DNA of 64,000 nucleotides from positions 29,289 to 93,288 of the forward strand of contig JPHH03000088.1 in the NCBI GenBank assembly GCA_000750105.3. The letters are read 5' to 3'. Made by a program: the position numbers and the translations under genes. The notes beneath the pieces were generated by a model. That model saw only the letters and a list, made by a program, of their open reading frames with translations, made no database searches and was not told where the DNA came from. The DNA is from Tolypocladium sp. Sup5 PDA-1. Its lineage: Eukaryota; Ascomycota; Sordariomycetes; Hypocreales; Ophiocordycipitaceae. Of the stretch, positions 1 to 10,973 are shown piece after piece (the first letter of the stretch is position 1; each line of letters opens with the position of its first letter).

Positions 1-1093
1 CGTACTTTAAACAACGAAAGGGATGACATACAAAATCGGCAAGCCGCTTGGTGAGAAGATTCTCATCTAGGTCGATGTCCGCAATAACGAGGCCTTCAAA
101 CGTCTTGGCCGGATCCTCGACCGCGCGGGACCCATCTGGGCGGTAGATCCGAGTAAAACCGTTGCCGATTATGGCAGCTTCCCCTTCGACAGCCGCCTCG
201 TCGTTTTGTAGCCGCTTCGGGAGGTTAAGACGTGCTCCCTCGCGAGTAACGACCTGTGTCGGCGCTAGAGTCCAGGTTCCCGTCTCGTACGCGTACGCAG
301 GCGTCACATGCTCCGACTGAACCTCAGAACAGGTGAAATAAGGCTCAGGGTGCTTGAGCGACGAGGCGGGAGCAATAACAGGCCATGCAGCGACATGAAC
401 CTCCTCGTTGAGAGAGCAGCCAAGAGCCTTCAGGAAGGGGTTCATCTACACTCGTTAGCAGACACTCCCTCGGCGACCATCATGCCACGCACATTCTCCC
501 AGCAGTTGAGGTGACCAAGCCTGCCAATCTCCGTCTGCTCAACCATGTTAAGCGAATCGCCGGTCCCCTCTCCAAAGACAAGTCTCTCCACGTGCGTGGG
601 CTTGATCTTGCGGCGGTGGTTGATGACTGTGCCGGTCGGGTCAATAATGATCTGTGCCATGTATAGGCTATGTCCGTCGAGCTCCGAGTATCCTAGGGAG
701 ACGAAGATCTGCGAAGCTCTCGCAGCGCTTCGGATCCGGTGCATCTCATCCGAGTCGGGGCGCAGGCTATTCTGGTGGTACTCCTTGAGAAGGGGCAGCG
801 AGTCTTGGTAGTTGACACGCCACTGCCAGTAGGGATATCTTGAGAAGTTAGCCTAGTAAACCCTTCGATGGTCGACTTCATTTACCCCGGGATCCCTACT
901 GCTGTAAGCGTTCTGTCTGTCACATTAGTCGTTGCGGACACTTACATAACTCTGGAAAGCCAATGAGCCTGCAGCCCTTTTCACCTGCCTCGCAAATCAG
1001 ATCAATCGTCTTCTTGACGGACTTTTCAAGATTGAACCATCCGGGCTCGGCCTGAACGGCGGCGGCTTTGTACTGGCGAAAGGTGGCAGGCAT
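1..1093 (-). CDS. Nitrilase (carbon-nitrogen hydrolase), 3' end beyond the window
   Basis: Cytosolic nitrilase-superfamily enzyme expected to hydrolyse a nitrile to the acid and ammonia. The catalytic triad is visible: Glu in GFPEL near the N-terminus, Lys in KIKPTHVER, and Cys in GHLNCWEN. I place the start at MPATFRQYK (1093) because similarity to nitrilases begins there; an in-frame Met lies 19 codons upstream. Introns inferred at 899-945, 839-885 and 446-492 restore FPELLGIPGYPYWQW and then WEN-MNPFLKALGCSL across the joins. A further donor at about 31 follows the DENLLTKRLADF segment, so the last exon is off the left edge. Sequence shown looks intact. Substrate cannot be told from sequence; cyanide hydratase and arylacetonitrilase are the alternatives within the branch. 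Confidence 0.9.
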
Positions 1094-2093
1094 GGTGACG
1101 GGGTTCTGACTACGGTGAGTGACAGTTGTGAGATTATCTGTAAATGACAAGTCAAGTGAGGGGTGGAAGTGTGTTAATAATTTGGTAAAGAGCTACTGTG
1201 CCCAACGCCTTACATGTCTGCCCGACGGCCTGTCGTGTAACAGGGCTGCATCCTCTTGAGCAACGCACCTTGGTCATACGACATGGACCTGCATCAACCG
1301 AAGCCCCCATCGGAGTCGCTCGGTATCTCGAAACGTATCGGGAACCTTATTCCCTCCTATTTCCCGTGTTACGAATTCCCGGGGCGCCCGTGAATTGTAA
1401 CGGTTCCCCTCTGCCCATCCAAAGTTACAAAGCGGCCACTGGCACTTGGTAGAGCCCCACAATGGCATGAAATTGAAGATCCAACCCCTCAACTCCGCTG
1501 CAACCATCCCAGCTCCCCTGCGTTTAAACGCACGTCATCTGGTCTCTTGACTTTTGTATTAATAAGATCTCGTTACAATTGCTAGTTGGTGGCTTAATTA
1601 CTATGGATATTCGGGGTTCTCGGGCACGTCGGGCTTCACCCTTTAACGTCTTCACAAACATTGATCCACATCAAATATCTCTGAGAGCCGGACCTCACAA
1701 AAAGGCCTAGTGTTCATGACAGCTTTGCAATCCTCGGTGGGTATGATGTAAAAGGGCGTGATACACCCACCGGGCTTTGATCTCTGTGGGTTGTATGAAG
1801 GAGAGCTGTGCGCCCAGCAAATGGGGTCAATTTCATGTTGACTCAGTTAGCCAGCTGAGCTATGGTCTCATACAATGGCTTCTGAAGCGATCAGTGCTTC
1901 ACGACAGCATGTGACCCAGTGGTGGAAAGCAAGAAATGAAGTTGTTTTTGTATTAATGGACCTTGTCGAGCTTGTTAACTATAACGTAGCACCATGAACC
2001 CTACCACGACTCCAAGTTGGGAACTCAATACCCACGGCTTGTTTTCGTTGGTATTGCACTATTCGTCGCTCAAGACACGCACGCCTTACACAA
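1094..2093. other. Intergenic, divergent promoters
   Basis: Lies between the divergent nitrilase and carbonic anhydrase genes, so it holds both promoters. I see no convincing coding region; the reading frames here have no recognisable protein similarity. Confidence 0.5.
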
Positions 2094-2671
2094 ATGTCCG
2101 TGGCCAAAGAATTCGAAGCAGCAAACGAAAAGTATGCTGCATCCTTCGACAAGGTCGATCTTCCGATGCCGCCAGGCTGGTAAGTAGTCCCATCAATTTC
2201 ACAGGCTGCCCAGATAGAAGAACTATGTGCCTTATTGTTTTAATAGCAAGGTCACCGTTGTGACATGCATGGATGCAAGACTCGACCCCGCCAAGTTCTT
2301 GGGCCTGACTCAGGGTGATGCGCATACTACGATCCATTGTCATCTCCCAGCAGCTTCTGGGAACTCGCGAAATCGCAATCATCCATCATGTACGTATGCC
2401 AGCATCCATCTGGTCGCTGCATCCAGTGGACTAACCTCATCGCACTTAGACTGACTGCGGTATGCTCACGTTCAAGGATAGCGACCTCAGGGCGAAAGTG
2501 AGGAAGGATTTGGGCGAAAACACCGACCACATGGCCTTCTTGCCGTCCAGGTACCCTAAGGAAAGTGTCGCGGACGATATTGAAACCCTCAAGAAGAGCC
2601 CGCTGGTGTTGGACGTGCCCATCACGGGCTATACATATGATGCCAAGACTCGCAATATTAACAAGCTGTAG
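2094..2671 (+). pseudogene. Beta-carbonic anhydrase, broken by a frameshifting deletion
   Basis: Three exons (2094-2179, 2247-2389, 2450-2671) with good introns read as a beta-class carbonic anhydrase, which interconverts CO2 and bicarbonate. Zinc ligands are present: Cys and Asp/Arg dyad in VVTCMDARLDP, and His/Cys in IIHHTDCGM. The tail runs to GYTYDAKTRNINKL and a stop. At about 2329 the frame jumps by one base: GLTQGDAHT is followed, out of frame, by RSIVISQQLLGTREI. The segment normally between them, about a dozen residues with the conserved IRNAGG motif, is absent. The missing length is not a multiple of three, and no intron can be placed there. I infer a null allele or pseudogene; an assembly or sequencing error is the alternative. 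Confidence 0.75.
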
Positions 2672-3007
2672 TCTTGACGGTGTTTTGTGGGAGCTGGAGC
2701 GGCAGGCTCGCGAAAAAGGACTGATTATAGAAAATAACACTGCCTGAATGTTCAAGCCGGTAATAACATGTCCCATCTTGGCTTGTGCCAGAGACGGTCT
2801 GTTGGCTCGGTCGACCCAGCATCCGTTAGGATCTGTTTGTCAAGTCAATAGCCGAGCGAGTGACTCAATACCGAGCGCGTGACTTTTGAATTATGTCCAA
2901 GCCGGTTTCCATGGCTTATTTACAAGCTAACTAAACAGACCAGTGGCCGCAAGTACCGGGGGTGTGCGCCGACAATTGCCCTATACAAACGACAAACTAT
3001 TGATACA
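2672..3007. other. Intergenic, convergent gene ends
   Basis: Separates the convergent 3' ends of the carbonic anhydrase and the XlnR-like regulator. It contains a short direct repeat near 2840-2885 (CCGAGCGAGTGACT and CCGAGCGCGTGACT) and nothing else I can support. Confidence 0.4.
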
Positions 3008-6000
3008 TCACAAAGCCAGGCCTTTTGCGCCTTTTGTCCACCGGTAGAGGGATAGAGCCCGACGTCTCGCTCGGTGCTCATCCCAGTTCGTAGTCCCCGA
3101 CCCGCGAACGCTATACAGCGTGGACCGCACTACCTTGCGGAAGTTTTTCTAGTTACCGCTGTTAGCCTTTGAAGTGTACGCAATGCTAGACAATTGGAGA
3201 CATACCTGGAACTCTGTACTCAGGGTAACGACACAGACTTCATGCGCCCTGATGATGTTTTCGCACGCCTGCTCGACAGATTCGTTTGGGCCCAGTTGCG
3301 GCATGCGGTCCGCGAATAAGAGAAGAATGAAGCTGCCCTGCAAAAGGTAGATTCCAAATAGATACGACATGAAAGTAAGTTCCGGGTCGATAGTCAGGAT
3401 CGTCGAGACCGACTGTGAAGCGGAGATGGCGTGGGAGGCACACTCGGTGAAGCGCTTGGACGTGATCCAGTCATCACCGTCGTCCAGCATCGATATTGCA
3501 TCCCACTTGCCGTGTAGGAGCACGTGTAGAACGTGGAGTATGTGCGTGCTGTACGCCTTGACGAGTCGCACTTTGGATTGATCCGCTGCGTCGTAGGGTG
3601 GGGGCATTGGTGCGGCAGCTTGGTGGAGTGCCGGTGTTGAGAGTCCGGTGACTAGATCTCTGTTCCCCTGGCCTGTCATACCAAGCGGCGTCTGGCTCCC
3701 TAGGTTGCTGTCCCCAGGGAGTGCATCAAGGCTGAGCTCATAGTTGGCTAGAAGCTCTTGTATGACGGCCACGGAGTGGGAATCTTCCTGGTCGCCGAGC
3801 CGCGGGTGTCGACGTCTGTGGTGCACTTCGATTATGTCGCCGAGAATCGCCATGAGAGGCAGGAAATGCTCGAAGAACCCCGTCCCGCTAGCCAGTATCG
3901 GAGGCCCTATGACTCTTATGGGCAGGTCTTTCAGGGGGATTAAATCGAGATTCTCCCACAAAATTTCAGGTAGCGGTGCTTTGTTCCAAATTTAGTCCTG
4001 GGTACATGTATAGACAACGGGGTTGCATCACTCACCGTGTACTTCGCAGTACGAGTCGGGCAGGGACAGGACGGTGTTAAAGGACAAGCTCAAGTGCCGG
4101 TCGAGGCTGTACAGCAGCCAAAAGACTCTTCTGCGCTCCTCGCGACGCTCAATGTTGGCCAGCGACGGGTCTTCTCTATCCCTATGACATGAGCAGAGAG
4201 GATTGGCGCAAGGTGAAACCGGTGCCGAGCAGCGCTCGTCCTCTCGATTCAGCCTCAGCGATAAGGCCAACCTGACTGCTTTCGACCACCACTTGTAACA
4301 GTCGGATTTGAAGTCGCTCCCGGAAACCGCAATTGATAGCAGAATGAACGTGAGGACATCATCAATCACCCCGGCAGGCTCGTTGGCGGCCGTGGTCATC
4401 GGAAAGACGGATGGGTTGGGCAAGTTGGGATGGGGGGCCTCGGTTTCGGCACGTAGACCGCCTGTTCGACCGTCAGTAATGAATGGTTGCAGCAGCATTT
4501 CCGGGGTTCAAACCATGAATGCGCCTCCATCTGTCTGGATCTCGCTCGGAGACCAAAGACGTGGCGAGATCATACAGGTCGTTTACTACCCTGGCGCGGG
4601 TGCCTGGGACGTGCAGCAGCATGACGTCGGCTGTCTGCGCGACGCACCAGAGGATTGTTGCGAGAAGAGCGGGCGTTGTATATCTCGGGTTCGTGGGGTG
4701 AACGATGGACTTCTTTCTGAAGATCCTGGTGAGGATGTAGGGCGACGCGCCCCGGAAGAGCGAGCTGCCAGGGTCGGTGAGGAAGATGTCAAGCAGCTCG
4801 CACGCAACGGACGCGGGGATAATATTGCGTATAAAGGGGAGGACAGGGTCGAGAAATCTGTAGCAGCACTCCTCGGTCGGTGCTTTTTGCAGCATGTCGG
4901 GGAGGAATCCGTCTGGGACCGTGGCGGCAGTGCTGACGGATTCTCGGTTCCTGTCGTTGCTGGCGGCGGATCGAAACGATTCCCGATGGCGACGGCTTCT
5001 GCCAAACTCGAATAGCGCAGCCCCATTGGCTGCTGGCGAAGGATAGCCCGCGCTCTCGTCAGAGATGAGTACCTCGGAGTCGACAAAGTGCCCATCCAGA
5101 GCCCCGACAGAGGTTGAACCCGCTCGAGGACGGAACGAGTAGCCATCCGTGGGCATACCGAGACGTTCTGGCTGTTGAATACCGACCTGGGTCAGCGACG
5201 GAATCGACATGGTAGTGGCAGTGCGAGGCATCGTTTGGTGCTGGGGGTTCGCCTCGCCCGGGCTAACATGAAGGTCGCGAGGATCGTCTTCGTCCATTGG
5301 CTCGGGTTGGCTGCGAGGCGCGGTGTTCTCGTACGGGGAGTCGTGTGAGCCCGTGGAAGCATTTTGAACCGACGCGGTTGCTGCTTTGCTAGATGTTGGC
5401 GATGCCGAGGGCGGCGAGGAATGGGCGGTCTGGTCATTGTGACGGGTGCTGTCACGGTGAGCTGATGCTATCCGTGACGAGGGCCGGGCGGGCTATGACG
5501 TACGCTGAAGCAGGCAGACGCCCTCGTTTCTTGACTTCGCGATTGTAACGACATGTGTATCCATAGTCTTGAAGGAGCAGGGCAAGTCAGCAACTGGCAC
5601 AAGCCACGGAGAGTTGGGAGAGGTTCGTAGGATGGTAAGGTAGTGACTGCAGGGGTCAAGACTCTGTCCTTTCCAACACGGACAGGAGAAGAGCACGCTT
5701 GAACTGGAGACACACATGGGGCAGAGTAGAAGGAGTGTGAGGCTCACCTTCACATCGCCGACAGGGACTGCCCAATTGACTCCGTCAGCTTCTAGTCGAT
5801 GCAGATTTGTCGCAAGCGGCAGTCGCCTGGAGATGAGACTCACTATTCCCCATCGCACCGCGTCCTCGACGTGCTGCACTTGTCGCAGGCCCGCCTCGTC
5901 CTCTTCCGCGGCCTCGCCTGCTCGTGATCCGGGGCGGTACCGGGCGAATGCTCCGCCTCCCCCGCACGGTCTCGGTCGCCGTCTTCAGACGCTGCCATGG

Positions 6001-6031
6001 CTCCGTACGCGCTCCGTGCCATCGGAAGCAA
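3008..6031 (-). CDS. XlnR-like Zn(II)2Cys6 transcription factor
   Basis: Nuclear regulator of the XlnR/Xyr1 family. Exon 1 (6031-5844) carries RRACDKCSTSRTRCDGE. A 20-base exon (5767-5748) supplies YPCRRCE, and the next exon reads DYGYTCRYNREVKKRGR, completing the six-cysteine cluster. A fungal transcription-factor domain follows, with ERRRVFWLLYSLDRHLSLSFN and FFEHFLPLMAILGDIIEVHH, close in pattern to XlnR. A last intron near 3151-3205 joins STEFQ to KNFRKVVRSTL. The C-terminus ends LSLYRWTKGAKGLAL, resembling the XlnR tail, which fixes the stop at 3008. About seven exons and roughly 860 residues are inferred; internal joins near 5748-5567, 5501-5461, 4518-4468 and 4038-3984 are approximate. 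XlnR relatives control sugar-polymer genes, but this one may be a paralogue rather than the orthologue. No role in the nearby secondary-metabolite cluster is implied. Confidence 0.82.
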
Positions 6032-7343
6032 AACTGGGGTCGGGGTCCAACAAATACCCGGGCTTCAGCTGCCACGGCCCGGTGCTTCGTGCAGTGGGAA
6101 CTGTTGGCCCTTGGGTGTATGTGAGTGTGTTGCACAGGAGGGGGCTGAAGCTGGGTAAATAGATGGGGCCGACGATTGTATTTGACTTGAGCCGTCGGTT
6201 TTAGTGTAGTGCGGGGGACGTTGGCGATCGACTGGGTACTTGGTAACGTACTGTACTCCGTACCTTAACCTTGGATGACGAAAAGTCAATGAATGACAGG
6301 GGTTCAAGCACTTATATCTTGGTTGAGGCGTTGGTGAGGAAATATTGAATGGCCAGCAATGAAAAGGTGTCGCTCTGGATCATCCGTCGCTCATCGAATG
6401 ATTCTAGACGCCAGCGGCAGAGAAGCTGGAAGACCCCAGACAAGCCACGGAACCGGGGGTGGCGCACAGTTGTACGAGTACATAGTGCGCCCTAATGTGT
6501 GAAGCCCTCCGGGCTACGGACTAAGTTCTGAACTCTCCGACGAGCGTAGCAGCAGGTTGTACGAAGTACCCCGTAGCGTGGGGATACTTCGTACTTCGGT
6601 CGAGCTGCAGCCCGCATCCCCGGGTCAAGCCTCCGCAATCCCCAGATGCTACGAATAATTACAAGCCCACATGTTACAGCTCAAATGCGGAGAAAAAGCA
6701 GGAGTAGCCGTCAGTGGCTTGGTGGCTTTTCAGCACCCGGGGGGCCTTGCCGGTTGGGGCAGCGACATTGCTTTCCATTGGAAAGCGGTTTGCCACCGTT
6801 TGTGTAGGGTCAGTTCAATTTAACCGACGGACAAATTCCCCTTGCGTCCACGCTGCCGCACATGCATCAGCACAGGTCGACAACTCCGCAACATGAACTG
6901 ACCCACGATGCTCAATCACCATCTGTTGTCTGGAACATGGGACGGAAGCTTGCAGCATGGCTCTCAGACGTCCCCGCGACGCCACAAACTCCTCTTTCAC
7001 GCCCGGGTAGTTCCATTGGCAATATGGCAACAAGCAAAGTCCGGGGCATGGGGTTGGCGTGCTGGACTGGACCCGTACTGTTGTGCCACTACGCGAGTAG
7101 ACAGGAAATGAGGGTGCTGCACTGCTGCAGGCTCTGCAGTCACCCGCCGACGATCAAAAGAGAAAGCAGACGTGCAGTTGCGCATAAATAGTCTACCGGG
7201 GCCTTGCCTCGCTGTCATCATGGGAGAGATGTCGGTCCCCCCCCCACAAACAGACTGTATTTGACATCAATTGCAAGTCCGGCAATCTTTGTGATAGCCA
7301 ATCGCCTCGTGCACCTTCTTATTTGTCCATTACGCACGTCGCC
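6032..7343. other. Intergenic, divergent promoters
   Basis: Separates the divergent XlnR-like regulator and the sugar permease. It holds both promoters and the hairpin at 6559-6594. No protein-coding similarity seen. Confidence 0.5.
6559..6594. repeat. Near-perfect inverted repeat
   Basis: Arms GTACGAAGTACCCC (6559-6572) and GGGGATACTTCGTAC (6580-6594) pair with a single extra base and a 7-base loop. The core word GTACGAAGTA recurs in other intergenic regions of the window (about 10884 and 55878). Confidence 0.7.
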
Positions 7344-9001
7344 ATGGCGAGCAGCGAGTTCTGGCGGAAGCGCTCCCTGCGCGTCCGCGACGACAAGACG
7401 ACCAGGGCCGCCGAGCTGACTCTCCGCCAATCTCTGTATCCCATCTGCTTGGTTACAATCCTATTTTTCCTCTGGGGCTTCTCCTACGGCCTGTTGGATA
7501 CGCTCAACAAGCATTTCCAGAACACGCTCGGCATCGAAAAGTCGAGGTCTGCAGGTCTGCAGGCTGCGTACTTTGGGTTCGCACAATCTCAATCTTGCCA
7601 TTGTTGAGGATCTGTCGACTAACACGCTCAGTGCATACCCGCTGGCTTCGCTCGGCCACGCAGCTTGGATCCTCCGCCATTATGGATATCGCGCCGTCTT
7701 TATCTGGGGTCTCTGCCTCTATGGTAAGTTCGCCCTTTTTACTTGAGCTTTGCCATGTGGATGGGTTTACATACTGACAAGCCACGTCCCAGGTCTCGGC
7801 GCTCTCCTCACCATTCCTGCAATCAAGGCTAAAAGCTTCGGTGGCTTCTGTGCCTGCATCTTCGTCATCGGCAACGGACTCGGCTCCCTTGAGACGGCTG
7901 CCAACCCGTACATTACCGGTGAGTCCTGACATAGATATGCCCTGATCACACGAGTTTCTTTACTAACGACGGTGCTACAGTCTGCGGGCCGCCAAGATAC
8001 TCGGAAATCCGCATTAACATTTCCCAAGCCTTCAACGGCATCGGTTCCGTCGTGGCCCCGGTCTTGGGCTCGTATGTATTCTTCACCTTTGACGACGAAA
8101 AGGCACTCCAAAATGTGCAGTGGGTGTACTTGGCCATTGCTGCGTTTGTCTTCATCCTGGCTGTTGTTTTCTTCCTCTCGGAAATCCCAGAGATTACCGA
8201 TGCCGACATGGCTTTCCAGGCCGAAGAGACAAAGGCAGGCGACAGTGACAAACCGTTTCGGAAGCAGTACCGACTGTTCCACGCAGCTTTTGCCCAGTTT
8301 TGCTACACAGGTGCCCAAGTTGCCATTGCTGGGTAAGTTGGAATCCAAACCAACACATGTCTAGAGTTCCAGAAGCTGATCCAGTCAGATATTTCATCAA
8401 CTACGTTACGGAGACCAGGCCTAATACAGACTCGGCTCTGGGGTCGCAGTTCCTTGCCGGCGCCCAGGGCGCGTTTGCCATCGGCCGTTTCATTGGTGTT
8501 GGCCTGATGCACTTTGTCAAGCCGCGAATGGTCTTTGGTGTATACTTGACATTGTGCATGGTCTTTGTCGCGCCAGCCATCACCCAGCGGGATAATACGG
8601 GCATGGCAATGCTGTATTTGACTCTATTCTTTGAGTCAATCTGCTTCCCTACCATTGTTGCACTTGGAATGAGGGGCCTTGGTCGACACACCAAGCGTGG
8701 TTCTGGTTGGATTATTGGCGGTGTCATCGGAGGAGCTTGTGTGCCACCTCTGATGGGCTTTGTGGCGGATAACCACGGCACGGCATTCTCCATGGTTGTT
8801 CCCTTCTGCTTCTTCTTCGCGGCTTGGTCATATGCCCTGGCAGTGAACTTTTGGCCTTGGTACAGGGATACTGCCGATGCTTTCACGCACACGGATGTTG
8901 GTCTCGACAACTCACGGATGGTGCAGGAGGATGAAGAGAAGCCCCAGGTTGAAAAGCAAGCTGAGCTGGTTTCAGCTCAGGCGGGGCATTTGAGCTCATG
9001 A
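7344..9001 (+). CDS. MFS sugar permease, FucP-like
   Basis: Plasma-membrane major facilitator of the fucose/glucose-galactose permease branch, expected to import a sugar with protons. Five exons (7344-7576, 7632-7723, 7793-7918, 7981-8332, 8389-9001) give 471 residues, usual for the family. TM1 contains FFLWGFSYGLLDTLNKHFQ. The family signature LETAANPYIT stands at the end of exon 3, directly before an intron. Later hydrophobic stretches include VYLAIAAFVFILAVVFFL and GGVIGGACVPPLMGFVAD; the tail is charged and cytosolic. All introns have consensus GTAAGT/GTGAGT-type donors except the first (GTTCGC), which is the least certain. Its convergent neighbour is a short-chain dehydrogenase, so sugar oxidation is a possible shared theme, but this is inference. 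Confidence 0.88.
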
Positions 9002-9394
9002 GGTTGCAATGCGAGGGTAGTAAGGCGTGTGCTCGTGCCTGACCGTTGTGGTGGACCGTAACTGGAGGAACTGTATCAAGTTATTTTAGTCAATGTGAAA
9101 TCTTTTGTGCATCTGACAAGTTCAACCTCCAAGCACATGTGCTCCTGCTCTTGAAGATACCAGGCATAAGGTCGAAGCATCAGTTGCGATGCGGAAGGAA
9201 GTGTTTCAAGTATCGATTTGAAGTAACACAACCACGAAGCAGCTGTTGGGCTAATTGTACTGGGCCTTGCGTTGGCCCATCTCCTCATTAGTCCCTCAAG
9301 TTGGTGCTTTTCCGTGAAATAATGTTTCTTGAAATACTCTATGCTTTACAATTCTCTTGCTATATGAAGTATCCGAGTGATGTGCTTCGTATCA
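9002..9394. other. Intergenic, convergent gene ends
   Basis: Short 3' region between the permease and the convergent dehydrogenase. Nothing recognisable. Confidence 0.4.
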
Positions 9395-10231
9395 TCAAAT
9401 CCAGGCTCCATCGACCTGGTATACACTCCCACTGACAAATGTACTCTCAGGCCCAAGCAGAAAAGCAATTACATTGGCCGTCTCTTCGGCTGTCCCCTGT
9501 CTCTTGAATGCAGTTGGTTCGTCGAATGGCGCATCTTTCGGGCGACCGTTGAAGTCCCAGTTCTTTTGCATCAGTGGTGTGTAGATAGCCCCCGGTGCGA
9601 CGCTGTTGACGCGAATCTCGCGGTCGCCGTTTTCCAGCGCTGCCGCCTTTGTGAGCCCGACCATGCCATGCTTGCTCGCATCGTATGCGCCGTGCCTTGC
9701 AAATCCTAGATTGTGTTAGCCACACAAACATATTTGGAACTGCCATCTCGTAAACGGACCTTTCAAACCGTGAATTGACGAGACATTCACGATTGAGCCG
9801 CCCTCTGCGATATTCCGCAGCTCCGCCCGCAGGCAGTACATGGTGCCTGTGAGATTGACGCCGATGATTTTATCCCACTCCTCGTCTTCCAATTCCGAGA
9901 CTGCGGCAATCCCATGGTCCTTTCCAATGACACCAGCAACGTTGGCAGCCCCGTCCAGTCGGCCGTGTGTCTTCATGATGGAGTCGATCCAGGAGTCTAC
10001 TTGGATTCGTTTCGAGACGTCCACTTTCGTGACCATAAAAGGTAGTCCGTGGGAGCTAAAATGAGATTCGGCCTCCTTCATTGCGGCGGGATCGACATCA
10101 GCAATGCAGACGGTGGCGCCTCTTGTGGCGAGAATCTTGGCGGTCGCAAGGCCGATTCCGCTCGCTCCGCCCGTGATGGCAAAGACTTTGCCCGACAGCG
10201 GTCCTTGTTGCGCGCCGTTTAATTGAGTCAT
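9395..10231 (-). CDS. Short-chain dehydrogenase/reductase
   Basis: Classical SDR of about 260 residues in two exons (10231-9760, 9705-9395). The Rossmann motif TGGASGIG, the DVD after strand 3, NVAGV, and the catalytic Ser in NVSSIHG are present. The intron joins HGLK to GFARHGAYDASKHG, restoring the YxxxK pair. The C-terminus VSGSVYQVDGAWI is typical. I chose MTQLNG at 10231; an in-frame Met at 10327 would add 32 Pro/Ser-rich residues unlike the family. Substrate unknown. It lies about 3 kb from the PKS end of the meroterpenoid cluster; diterpenoid-pyrone clusters may use SDRs, so membership is possible but unproven. Confidence 0.9.
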
Positions 10232-10973
10232 CTGAGCTTGGTGTGTTTTTGAATTGTCCGGCTTTCGTTGTCTCTGGGGCGGTGGTGACTTGGACGGGGA
10301 ACGCGTGCGGGATGCTGAGTGGCCCATGGGGGAAACGCAAGAGCCTGAGCTGTAAACTCAGAGACTTAAATAAGAACTGCAAAACTGCCTGCGGAACATG
10401 AACGTATATGATGAGGTGAAAGGGACGGAACGGCCGGGGCGCTTCAAATACGGCCAGCTCGGTGGAATGTTACGCCAAGGCATGGGGCTCTTTCACCCGA
10501 GGGCATATGAGAGCGCTGAAATTGCCTGGAGAGAAGTACGCCACGACCAAGAAACCCCATCTGGGGATTCCGATGAATGAACACGCCTCCTTTACTGTAG
10601 AGTGTGGAGTGTGGGGATTAGCGATGTGGTTGGTGGGTCTTCTAGCTTGCTCCCGTCGGGGGCGGCATGATTCAAGAACTGGATGTAGATTAATTACCCG
10701 ACGGCAATGGCCAGCCCAAGCTCCCGTTGCATCAATTATAATGAACTCCTTGGCGCCTGGCATCACGAACAAGAATTCTCATCCGAGGGGATATCAATTT
10801 TCTTTGGGAAATATGCTCTTCATACCGCGCCTGCAACCCGCGTCGGTAGAATTGAGTTGACAACTAGTTGCCGAGTCCGAGGTCGTACGAAGTAGCCTAC
10901 GTCTTATAGTGGGTGTAAGAGCGGGTTGACTTTGTACACTTCTGGTGACGTCCATGTGTCTTGGACTAATGTT
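10232..10973. other. Intergenic
   Basis: Upstream region of the SDR and downstream of the CocE-type hydrolase. Contains a copy of GTACGAAGTA near 10884. No gene seen. Confidence 0.4.
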
